In this document: piece by piece, positions 23,879 to 31,462 of the stretch
Position numbering within the stretch: position 1 is the stretch's first letter
Layout of the letters: each line of letters begins with the position of its first letter
NCBI GenBank assembly: GCA_034435615.1
Contig: DAOTWZ010000044.1
Span: forward strand, 1-54,807
Length of the DNA: 54,807 bases
Origin: H17-190 sp034435615
GTDB taxonomy: Bacteria; Chloroflexota; Dehalococcoidia; SM23-28-2; HRBIN24
Direction: 5' to 3'
The notes under the pieces: generated by a model
Seen by the model: the letters and a program-made list of their open reading frames with translations, nothing else
Database searches by the model: none
What the model was told of the DNA's origin: nothing
Translations under genes and position numbers: made by a program

Positions 23879-24934
23879 TCAGCCGCAGGCGGGGGCGGTG
23901 CTCTGGAAGGCCCAGTCCAGGAGGGCCATGGCGTCGCCGTAGAGATCGCTGCTGCCCAGGACGGCCACCACCAGCCGTCTGCCGTCCCGCTCCGCCGCCC
24001 CTACGATGGTATAGCGAGCGGCGTCCGTGAAGCCGATCTTGACGCCGATGGCTCCCGGGTAGAGGTAAAGCAGCAGGTTCTGGTTCTCCAGGGGCGGGCC
24101 GTCCCAGGCCGGCTGATAGGTGCGGGCCCGCGCTATCTCCGCCAGGGCCGGCTGCTCTAGCAGCTCCGCGCCCAGGATGGCGATGTCCCAGGCGGAGGTG
24201 TAGAGGGCGGGGTCGTCCAGGCCGTGAGGGTTGGCGAAGTGGGTGTCCTGGAGGCCCAGGGAGGCCGCCTTCTGATTGAGGAGGCGCACGAAGGCGGAGA
24301 CGTCCCCCCTCCCCACGTATTCGGCCAGGGCCAGGGCGGCGTCGTTGCCGGAGGGGAGGAGGAGGCCGTAGAGCAGGTCGCGCACGCTGAGGCGCTGCCC
24401 CGGCCGGAGCCCCATGACGGTGGAGCCCGTCTCCATGGAGAGGGCACCCCCGTCTATATCGGCGGTGACCGTCTCCGAGAGGCTAGCGTGCTCCGCCACT
24501 ACCAGGGCGGTGGCTATCTTGGTAAGGCTGGCTGGCGGCAGCCTGGCGTGGGGATCGTGCCCCTGGAGGAGGAGGCGACAGGGCGCCTCCAGCACCGCCC
24601 AGGCGGCGCCCTGGACGGGGGGCGGGGGCGCGCTGGGGGGCGACGTCGCCTGGCGGTAGGGGTTCGGCACCGGCCCTGGCGGGACGGGGGCGGAATCGGC
24701 GGGCACCCGGGCGGCCTCTGCCTCCGCCACCGGGGCATCGACATCGCCCGGGACGGCGGGGGCCCCTCCCTCGCCCGGGAAGGCGGCCACGGCTATCACA
24801 CAGAGGAACAGGACGATGGCAGGGACGGCCAACAGGGCGAGGGGCCCGGGTGAGCGGGCCCGGCGCGGCCGGTACAGGTAGCCATAGCGGCCTTTCGTCC
24901 TGACCACCAGATGAGAGGCGGCTCGTCTCCCCAT
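23879..24934 (-). CDS. D-alanyl-D-alanine carboxypeptidase (peptidase S11)
   Basis: A 351-residue DacA/PBP5-type enzyme that trims peptidoglycan pentapeptides outside the membrane. A basic N-terminus and one membrane segment (ALLAVPAIVLFLCVIAVAAF, residues about 30-50) precede a Pro/Ala-rich linker and the catalytic domain. Active-site motifs: SLTK (SxxK), SGN (SxN), and KIG in place of the usual KTG (GVKIGFTDAARY). The ATG at 24934 was chosen because the longer frame runs into GC-rich intergenic sequence. The C-terminal PBP5 domain is absent. The KIG variant may alter beta-lactam and substrate binding. Confidence 0.9.
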   Translation of the reverse strand: MGRRAASHLVVRTKGRYGYLYRPRRARSPGPLALLAVPAIVLFLCVIAVAAFPGEGGAPAVPGDVDAPVAEAEAARVPADSAPVPPGPVPNPYRQATSPPSAPPPPVQGAAWAVLEAPCRLLLQGHDPHARLPPASLTKIATALVVAEHASLSETVTADIDGGALSMETGSTVMGLRPGQRLSVRDLLYGLLLPSGNDAALALAEYVGRGDVSAFVRLLNQKAASLGLQDTHFANPHGLDDPALYTSAWDIAILGAELLEQPALAEIARARTYQPAWDGPPLENQNLLLYLYPGAIGVKIGFTDAARYTIVGAAERDGRRLVVAVLGSSDLYGDAMALLDWAFQSTAPACG

Positions 24935-25503
24935 AGAGGGCGTCCTCGCTGTCTCTGGGCCGCCCCACCCTCGCTCCCACCGTGGCTGCTTCCGGCCGAT
25001 GGCGAGCCCGCCCCGCGGCCCTCTGGGGCGGGAGCGGGCCCCGGTGCCCCAATATACAATAGCGCCGGCCCACTGCCTACGCCCCGCGGGGACGATAGCC
25101 ACGCATCGCCCACCCTTGCTGAAAATCTGCTACAATTGCTTTGCCCTTCGATGAAGGGCGGGGAACCTTGACAGGCACGGAAGAGAGGGCACACCGGGAG
25201 GGGGCCCCTGAGGCCCTGACTGCGGCGGGCCGCCCCGTGAGCGGGGAGGGGACGGTGCGGAGCGCGGCCCTGCCATCTGGCCAGCCCGGTGCGCCCTGCA
25301 GGCGGGGCTCCTCCCTGGTCCCCGGTGCCCTGGCGGGGCCCGACGGCCCCCTGACCACCTATGAGGCGAGGTAGCAGGGCTACGGAGGAGAAACAGCCCC
25401 TCGGCTCCCTCCCCCTCGCCCCCCTCCCTGGAGACCCACGGTCAGCGCCTCGAGAGCCATGCGCGGCGTCCCCCGCGAGGACGCCCGAGAAGGGGTGATA
25501 CTC
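24935..25503. other. 569-bp divergent intergenic region and long leader
   Basis: It separates the divergent carboxypeptidase and indolepyruvate oxidoreductase genes. An AT-rich patch at 25051-25060 reads TATTGTATAT on the minus strand, a possible -10 for the carboxypeptidase. On the plus strand TGCTACAAT (25128-25136) is an extended -10, followed by the perfect hairpin GCCCTTC-GAT-GAAGGGC at 25143-25159. A further 340 nt of GC-rich sequence lead to the start at 25504, including GTAGC-AGG-GCTAC at 25371-25383 directly before GGAGGAG with no start codon nearby. No tRNA, RNase P, SRP, tmRNA or T-box consensus was found. Confidence 0.5.
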
Positions 25504-28500
25504 ATGCCTTTGCGGGCGGTGTCCCTGGAAGACCGTTATACGTTAGAGGAGGGCACCGTCTTCCTCACCGGCGTGCAGGCCCTGGTGCGCCTCCCCCTGG
25601 ACCAGGCGCGCCGCGACCGGCGCGCCGGCCTGCGCACCGGCACCGTCATCAGCGGCTACCCCGGCTCCCCCCTGGGCGGCTACGACCTGGAGCTGGAGCG
25701 CGTCGCTCGCCTCCTCAGGCCCCACGACATCGTCCACATCCCGGGTGTGAACGAGGAGACGGGAGCCGCCATCGCCTGGGGGAGCCAGCTCCTGGACCTC
25801 TTCCACCACTCCCGCTTCGATGGCGTGACCGGCATCTGGTACGGCAAGAGCCCCGGGGTGGACCGCTGCGGCGACATCTTCCGCCACGGCAACTACGGCG
25901 GCGGCCCCCGACACTGCGCTCTCATCGCCCTGGCGGGGGACGACCCCAGCGCCAAGAGCTCCACCCTCCCCAACGCCAGCGAGTGGGCCTTCGTCAACTG
26001 TGGCATGCCCGTCCTCTACCCGGCCACCGTGGCTGAGATGCTGGAGCTGGGGCTTCATGCCATCGCCATGTCCCGCTTCGCCGGCCTCTGGGTGGGCTTC
26101 AAGACCGTCACCAACCTGTGCGATGGCGCCGCCACCGTCCACGTCAGCCCTGACTGGCCGGAGACCGTCTACCCCGAGGCCACCATCGACGGCCGGCGCT
26201 TCCGCAAGCCCCACAGCGCCATCTTCCTGCCCCCCGGCTCCCAGGAGCTGGAGCGGAGCCTCTACGAGGAACGTCTCCTGGCCGCCCAGGCCTACGCTCG
26301 GGCCAACCGCCTGGACCGGGCCGTCGTCGCCCACCGCCACGACCGGGTGGGCATCGTGGCCGCCGGCAAGACCTTCAGCGATCTCTGGCAGGCTCTCACT
26401 GACCTGGGCCTGGACGAGGAGGAGCTGGCCGCCCTGGGCGTCCGCCTGCTGAAGCTCTCCCTCATCTATCCCCTGAACCCCCAGACCGTGCGGGAGTTCG
26501 CCCGGGGGCTGGAGGAGGTGGTGGTCATCGAGGAGAAGCGGGAGCTGATAGAGGGGCAGGTGAAGAGCGCCCTCTACGGCCTGCCCGATGCCCCGCGCGT
26601 GGTGGGGAAGCGGGACGAGAGGGACCAGCCCCTGTTCCCGAGCTTCGGGGAGCTGGACGCCGACGCCATAGCGGAGCGGCTGGGCCCCCGCCTCCTGCGC
26701 CTCGCCCCCTCCCACCCGGGCATCGAGCGGCGGCTGCGGGAGCTGGCGGAAGTGCGTCAGCGCCCGCAGCCCAGCGTCCCCTCCCGCTTGCCCAACTACT
26801 GCTCCGGCTGCCCCCACAGCCGCTCCACCCTCATGCCTGGCGAGGAGGTGGTGGGGGGCGGCATCGGCTGCCACGGCATGGGCGGTCTCATGTCCCAGAA
26901 GGAGCGCCAGGTCTCCTGGCTCACTCCCATGGGGGCGGAGGGAGCGCCCTGGATCGGCATAGCCCCCTTCGTGGACCGGGAGCACCTCTTCCAGAACCTG
27001 GGCGATGGCACCTTCTTCCACTCGGGCAGCCAGTCCCTGCGCAACGCCGTGGCCGCCGGTGCCAACATGACCTTCAAGATCCTCTACAACGGCCACGTCT
27101 CCATGACCGGCGGCCAGGCCATCACCGGCGGCCGTGACGTCGCCACCCTCACTCGCCTCCTGGAGGCGGAGGGGGTGGCCAGGACCATCGTCGTCAGCGA
27201 GGAGCCCAGGCGCTACCGCCGCGCCCGTCTGGCCGGCAACGCCAAGGTCTACCACCGCGACCGCTACGAAGAGGCGGTGCGAGAGCTGAAGCGGACCAGG
27301 GGCGTCACCGTCCTCATCTACGATCAGGAGTGCGCCGCCGAGAAGCGGCGCGCCCGCAAGCGGGGTCGCCTGCCGGAGCCCACCAAGCACGTCTTCATCA
27401 ATGAGGACGTGTGCGAGGGCTGCGGCGACTGCGGCTACAAGAGCAATTGCATGTCCGTCCGCCCCATCGAGACGGAGTTCGGCCGCAAGACACAGATACA
27501 CCAGCCCTCCTGCAACAAGGACTACTCCTGCCTCCAGGGCGACTGCCCCTCCTTCCTCACCGTCTACACCCGCCCGGGCGCGAGGCGGACGCCCGCCCGC
27601 TCCCTGCCGCCCCTGGACCCCGCTCGCATACCGGACCCGACGCCACGGGCGGGCCTGAACGGCCCCTACCGCATCTACATGCCGGGCATCGGCGGCACCG
27701 GCGTCGTCACCACCAACCAGGTGCTGGCCTATGCCGCCCTGATGGAGGGGAAGGAGGCGCTGGCCCTGGACCAGACGGGGCTGGCCCAGAAGGGCGGCGC
27801 CGTCCTCTCCAGCCTCACCATCTCGCGGGAGCCCCTAGCCTACGCCAGCAACAAGGTGGGGCTGGGCCAGGCTGACCTCTTGCTGGCCCTGGATATCCTG
27901 GGCGCCGCCAACAAGGTGAACCTGGACCGCTGCTGGCCCGGGCGGACGACGGTGGTGGGCAACATCGACCGGGAGCCCATAGCGGAGGAGATACGCCACG
28001 TGGAGGTGGCCGGCCCCTCCGCCGACGTCCTCCGCTCCATCATCGACGCCTACAGCCGCCCGCAGGACAACGTCTGGGTGGCGGCGGGCCACCTGGCGGA
28101 GCGCCTGCTGGGCGACCAGACCAAGGTCAACACCTTCCTGGTAGGGGTGGCCTACCAGGCCGGCCTCATCCCCCTCCACCACGAGAGCATCGAGGCCGCC
28201 TATCGCCTCAATGGCGTGGACGTGGAGGAGAACCTGCAGGCCTTCCGCTATGGCCGCCTCTATTACCACGACCCGGCCCAGGTGGAGCGGCTGCTGGGCG
28301 AGGAGCGCAGGGGTCTCCAGGAGGAGATAGCCTACTCCCTGGGGCAGCTCGGCCACCGCTCTCCGCGCGGGCGGGCCTACCTGGCCTTCCTGGAGCGCTG
28401 CGCTCACCTGGACGAGGAATCCCGCCGCCTCCTGGCCGTGCGGCTGCGGGAGCTCGTCCTCTACCAGAACGTCGCCTACGCCGGCCGCTACCTGGAGCGA

Positions 28501-29061
28501 GTGCTCCGGGTGGCCCGCCGCGAGGAGGAGGCGGCCCCGGGCCGGCGGGAGCTGACTCACGCCGTCATCCGCTACCTCTACAAGCTCATGGCCTACAAGG
28601 ACGAGTACGAGGTGGCGCGTCTTCTCCTGCGGGAGGAGTGGCGCCGTCGGGTGGAGGAGGAGTTCGGCCCCGGGGCCAGGGTCAGGTTCAATCTGCACCC
28701 GCCCCTCCTGAGGGCGCTGGGGCTACGGCGCAAACTGGAGCTGGGGGGCTGGGCCCGCCCCCTCCTGCGCCTCCTGGTGGCCCTGCGCCGCCTGCGGGGC
28801 AGCCGCTTGGACCCCTTCGGCCGCACGGAGGTGCGACGCCAGGAGCGGGCCCTTATAGGCTGGTACGAGTCCCTCCTGGACGAGCTCCTGGCTGGCCTGC
28901 GGGCGGACAATCACGCCCTGGCGGTAGAGCTGGCCAGCTCCCCCGACCGCATCCGCGGCTACGAGTCCCTGAAGCTGCGGCGCATCCAGGAGACCAAGGA
29001 GTTGGTGGCTGCCAAGCTGGCCGAGTTCCGCGACGCTGCCGTCCCGGATGCCAGGGCCTGA
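25504..29061 (+). CDS. Fused indolepyruvate:ferredoxin oxidoreductase
   Basis: A 1185-residue fusion of the alpha, beta and gamma parts of indolepyruvate oxidoreductase, which oxidatively decarboxylates aryl-pyruvates to aryl-acetyl-CoA with TPP and iron-sulfur clusters. The N-terminal pyrimidine-binding half shows TGTVISGYPGSPLGGYD. The middle TPP half shows YCSGCPHS, IGCHGMGG and GDGTFFHSGSQSLRNAVAAG. A cluster motif CEGCGDCGYKSNC and further CNKDYSCLQGDC follow. The gamma-like domain has GIGGTGVVTTNQVLAYAA and DQTGLAQKGG, and a C-terminal DUF6537-like helical region ends the chain. The ATG at 25504 (MPLRAVSLEDRYTLEEG) matches the family start. It probably works in aromatic amino-acid or 2-oxoacid catabolism. 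Confidence 0.92.
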   Translation: MPLRAVSLEDRYTLEEGTVFLTGVQALVRLPLDQARRDRRAGLRTGTVISGYPGSPLGGYDLELERVARLLRPHDIVHIPGVNEETGAAIAWGSQLLDLFHHSRFDGVTGIWYGKSPGVDRCGDIFRHGNYGGGPRHCALIALAGDDPSAKSSTLPNASEWAFVNCGMPVLYPATVAEMLELGLHAIAMSRFAGLWVGFKTVTNLCDGAATVHVSPDWPETVYPEATIDGRRFRKPHSAIFLPPGSQELERSLYEERLLAAQAYARANRLDRAVVAHRHDRVGIVAAGKTFSDLWQALTDLGLDEEELAALGVRLLKLSLIYPLNPQTVREFARGLEEVVVIEEKRELIEGQVKSALYGLPDAPRVVGKRDERDQPLFPSFGELDADAIAERLGPRLLRLAPSHPGIERRLRELAEVRQRPQPSVPSRLPNYCSGCPHSRSTLMPGEEVVGGGIGCHGMGGLMSQKERQVSWLTPMGAEGAPWIGIAPFVDREHLFQNLGDGTFFHSGSQSLRNAVAAGANMTFKILYNGHVSMTGGQAITGGRDVATLTRLLEAEGVARTIVVSEEPRRYRRARLAGNAKVYHRDRYEEAVRELKRTRGVTVLIYDQECAAEKRRARKRGRLPEPTKHVFINEDVCEGCGDCGYKSNCMSVRPIETEFGRKTQIHQPSCNKDYSCLQGDCPSFLTVYTRPGARRTPARSLPPLDPARIPDPTPRAGLNGPYRIYMPGIGGTGVVTTNQVLAYAALMEGKEALALDQTGLAQKGGAVLSSLTISREPLAYASNKVGLGQADLLLALDILGAANKVNLDRCWPGRTTVVGNIDREPIAEEIRHVEVAGPSADVLRSIIDAYSRPQDNVWVAAGHLAERLLGDQTKVNTFLVGVAYQAGLIPLHHESIEAAYRLNGVDVEENLQAFRYGRLYYHDPAQVERLLGEERRGLQEEIAYSLGQLGHRSPRGRAYLAFLERCAHLDEESRRLLAVRLRELVLYQNVAYAGRYLERVLRVARREEEAAPGRRELTHAVIRYLYKLMAYKDEYEVARLLLREEWRRRVEEEFGPGARVRFNLHPPLLRALGLRRKLELGGWARPLLRLLVALRRLRGSRLDPFGRTEVRRQERALIGWYESLLDELLAGLRADNHALAVELASSPDRIRGYESLKLRRIQETKELVAAKLAEFRDAAVPDARA

Positions 29062-29068
29062 AGGCCCA

Positions 29069-29108
29069 CCGTCAGGGGAGAGGGCGGCCCGCCCCTCTCT
29101 CCTGACGG
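29069..29108. terminator. Long hairpin between convergent genes
   Basis: Arms begin CCGTCAGGGGAGAGGG and end CCCTCTCTCCTGACGG, forming a near-perfect stem of about 18 bp with a small loop. It sits 8 nt after the oxidoreductase stop and 36 nt from the convergent stop at 29144. No T-tract follows on the plus strand, so it may act as a bidirectional transcription barrier or RNA 3'-end stabiliser. Confidence 0.55.
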
Positions 29109-29143
29109 GACGGCCGGCTGGGCCGCCCGGACGACTGGCCTTT

Positions 29144-30205
29144 TCAGCGCCTCTTGAAGTGGGGAATGACCTCCCGGGCGAAGAGCTCCATGGCCTTGCG
29201 CGTCTTGGCCGGGTCCATGCCTCCCCACTCCAGGCTCACCATCAGGTGATCGAACTCCGTCTCCCGCTGGAAGCGCTCGATCTCCTTGATGACAGTGTCC
29301 GGGGAGCCCAGGAGGAGCCGCTCCGGTATGAGGCCCCTCCCCTCGTTCTGGAAGACCGGGTGGTCGGGGTCGTAGACAGCGCCCCAGCGTCCCGTCTGGG
29401 GGTCTTGCGCCCAGAGGCCGCCGTAGGGGAGATAGGCCTTCTTGAAGTGGGCCACGATGTACGGCCCGGCCTCTTCCCAGGCCCTCTCGTCGCTCTCGGC
29501 GATGTAGCCGTAGCGCATGAGGGGCATGGGGAGGCCGTCCAGGGAGTGGCCGCTGGCCTGCATCTGCTCCTTCCAGAGCTCCCGCGCCCGCTTGGCCAGG
29601 GGGAAGGCCACCGGGCCGATGAGGAGGGGGAGGCCCAGCCTGGCCGCCCGCAGCACCGCCGGCCGGCTGGTGGCACCTACCCAGATGGGGGGATGGGGTT
29701 GCTGGACAGGCCTGGGCATCACCCTGGCGCCGATGGTGCGGAAGCGTCGCCCCTCGAAGGTGACCGATTCCTCGGTCCAGCAGCGGCGCAGGAGCTCCAC
29801 CGCCTCCTCGAACCGCGACGGTCGGTGGCTCATGGGCACGCCCAGGCCATCGTATTCGTACTGGCGGTAGCCCATGCCCACGCCCAGGACGAAGCGGCCG
29901 CGGGAGATGTTGTCCACCACCGCCACGTCCTCGGCCAGCTTCACCGGCTCGTAGAGGGGGAGGAGGAGCACCCCGGTGCCCAGGAGGATGCGCTCCGTGC
30001 GGGCCGCCGCCGCTGCCGCCACCACCACCGGGGAGGGACACTCCGAGTCCTCGGAGAAGTGGTGCTCTATGAAGAAGCAGGAGTCATAGCCCAGCTCCTC
30101 GGCGTATTCGGCCACGCGGGCGATGTTGGCGTAGTTCTCTACTGCCGGCCGGCCGTACTCGGGAGGGGCCCTGAGTCCCCAGAAAAGACCGAACTTGAGG
30201 GACAT
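29144..30205 (-). CDS. Luciferase-like (LLM) flavin-dependent oxidoreductase
   Basis: A 353-residue LLM family enzyme of ordinary length. It shows YAEELGYDSCFFIEHHFSEDSECPSP, RILLGTGVLLLPLYEPVKLAEDVAVVDNISRGRFVLGVGMGYR and QQPHPPIWVGATSRPAVLRAARLG. The EHHF and GRxxLGVGxGY motifs are those of alkanal/alkane-monooxygenase-like members. The ATG at 30205 has AGGAGG 7 nt upstream; the frame continues open for another 820 codons antisense to the redoxin operon, which is a GC shadow. It is transcribed divergently from the selenoprotein candidate, with back-to-back promoters in the 138-bp spacer. Confidence 0.9.
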   Translation of the reverse strand: MSLKFGLFWGLRAPPEYGRPAVENYANIARVAEYAEELGYDSCFFIEHHFSEDSECPSPVVVAAAAAARTERILLGTGVLLLPLYEPVKLAEDVAVVDNISRGRFVLGVGMGYRQYEYDGLGVPMSHRPSRFEEAVELLRRCWTEESVTFEGRRFRTIGARVMPRPVQQPHPPIWVGATSRPAVLRAARLGLPLLIGPVAFPLAKRARELWKEQMQASGHSLDGLPMPLMRYGYIAESDERAWEEAGPYIVAHFKKAYLPYGGLWAQDPQTGRWGAVYDPDHPVFQNEGRGLIPERLLLGSPDTVIKEIERFQRETEFDHLMVSLEWGGMDPAKTRKAMELFAREVIPHFKRR

Positions 30206-30234
30206 GACCAGCCTCCTGTCGAAAGACTCAACTC

Positions 30235-30264
30235 TGGATAGCACCGCGCCGGCGCCCCTGTCAA
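30235..30264 (-). promoter_or_regulatory. Promoter for the LLM gene at 29144-30205
   Basis: On the minus strand a perfect TTGACA (30264-30259) precedes, by 18 nt, TATCCA (30240-30235) with an extended TGC in front. Transcription would start about 20 nt before the ATG. Confidence 0.5.
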
Positions 30265-30297
30265 GGGGCGGCTGCCGCGATTCTGGGGGGCCGCCTC

Positions 30298-30306
30298 TGC
30301 TAAAAT
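30298..30306 (+). promoter_or_regulatory. Extended -10 promoter of the redoxin operon
   Basis: TGCTAAAAT gives an extended -10 (TGn plus TAAAAT, five of six). No good -35 is visible. The leader would be about 30 nt to the ATG at 30344, which follows GAGGGGAGGGC. Confidence 0.55.
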
Positions 30307-30343
30307 AAGGCCACCATCGCCCAGCGCAGAGGGGAGGGCTGTC

Positions 30344-31459
30344 ATGGTCACGCTGCTCTACGAAGACCGCACCTACGAGGCGCCGGACGCCCAGCCGGAG
30401 GGGGACGAGCTGTGGCTCCCCCTGCCGGAGCTGGCCTCCGCCACCGGCTGGGAGCTGAAGCCGGAGGGCGTCTGTCGCGGCGAGCTCTGCGTCCCCCTGC
30501 CTCAGGGACGGGAGGGGGAGTTCCTGCGGGGAGACCAGTTCAACCTGGCGGCCCTCGCCCGTCTCCTGGGCCAGCCCGTGGCGCGGGACGAGGCCGGCAG
30601 CGTCTGGTGCTTCGGCGAGGCGACAGACGCCCTGCGCGGCCGCCTGGAGTCCCTCATGGCCCCGGACTTCACCCTGCCCGACCTGGAGGGCCGGCCCCAC
30701 TCCCTCTCCGACTACCGGGGCCGCAAGGTGCTCCTCTTTACTTGGGCCTCCTGGTGAGGCTGCCGCTTCGACCTGCCCGGGTGGCAGGCCGTCTACGAGG
30801 ACAGCAAGGACAAGGGGCTGGTGGTGCTGGCCGTGGCCCTGGACAGCGGCGGCCCGGAGGCCGTCCGTCCCTGGGTGGAGCGGGCCAGCCCCTCCTACCC
30901 CTGCCTCATCGACACCGAGCACCTGGTGGCCCGGCTCTACGGCATCGTCAACGTCCCCACGGCCGTATGGATCGACGAGGCGGGGCGCATCGTCCGCCCC
31001 CCGGAGCCGGCCGGCGCCAGCGATACCTTTCGGCGGATGGACCGGGCCACCGGCCGCCTCCCGGAGGACGCCGCCGAGGAGCGAAGGCTCCGCCGCCAGA
31101 TATACATGGACGCCGTGCGCGACTGGGCGGCCAGGGGCGAGGCCTCCGTCCACGTCCTCCCTCCCGAGGAGGTGCGGCGCCGTCTGGCCGGCCCCGGCCG
31201 GGAGCAGTCCCAGGCAGCCGCCCACTTCCGCCTGGGCCTCCATCTCTATCGCCAGGGCCGGCGGGAGGAGGGTCTGCGCCACCTGTGGGAGGCGGCCCGT
31301 CTCCACCCGGAGAGCTGGGCCTACAAGCGCCAGGCCTGGGAGCTGGAGGAGCCCGGCAAGGCGGCCGGACCGGAATTCTGGGCCGCCGTGGAGGCCCTGG
31401 GCGACCGCCCCTACTACCCTCCCATCCAGATGGTGGGGATGCCGCCCTATGAGAGGTGA
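30344..31459 (+). CDS. Candidate selenoprotein: thioredoxin/TlpA-like redoxin with in-frame TGA (Sec138)
   Basis: One continuous frame of 371 residues is interrupted only by TGA at 30755-30757. Residues 1-105 form a domain with LWLPLPELASATGWELKPEG-type sequence. Then a redoxin domain starts at APDFTLPDLEGRPHSLSDYRGRKVLLFTWASW, immediately followed by the TGA and then GCRFDLPGWQ. Redoxins have Cys after WASW as the nucleophile, so the TGA sits exactly on the catalytic residue (position 138). The rest of the fold (VVLAVALDS, YGIVNVPTAVWIDEAGRIV, with the cis-Pro loop) and a TPR-like C-terminus (AAAHFRLGLHLYRQGRREEGLRHLWEAARLHPES) remain in frame. A SECIS-like hairpin lies at 30766-30800. TGA ends several other genes here, so general recoding is excluded. 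A simple nonsense mutation or read error is the alternative. It heads an operon with the triple-Rid gene 3 bp downstream. Confidence 0.8.
30766..30800 (+). promoter_or_regulatory. Candidate bacterial SECIS hairpin after the in-frame TGA
   Basis: A 6-bp stem CCTGCC (30772-30777) and GGCAGG (30783-30788) closes a 5-nt loop CGGGT. Twenty nucleotides separate the TGA from the loop, and a G lies at loop position two. Bacterial SECIS elements need a small apical loop with a G among its first two bases at roughly 16-37 nt from the UGA. A lower helix CTTCG (30766-30770) with CGAGG (30796-30800) can extend it, with one G-U pair. It lies wholly within coding sequence. Confidence 0.65.
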
Positions 31460-31462
31460 GAG

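Noticed and set aside
25141..25374. 77-residue plus-strand open frame starting at TTG
   Set aside because: No ribosome site, start codon inside a hairpin, and low-complexity GC-rich composition.
25137..25503. T-box, SRP RNA, RNase P RNA or tmRNA in the long leader
   Set aside because: None of the conserved sequence blocks of these RNAs was found; only GC-rich hairpins are visible.
30755..30757. Nonsense mutation or pseudogene explanation for the in-frame TGA
   Set aside because: Not excluded, but disfavoured: the TGA coincides with the catalytic Cys position, the downstream frame is undamaged for 233 codons, downstream operon genes are intact, and a SECIS-like hairpin is present.
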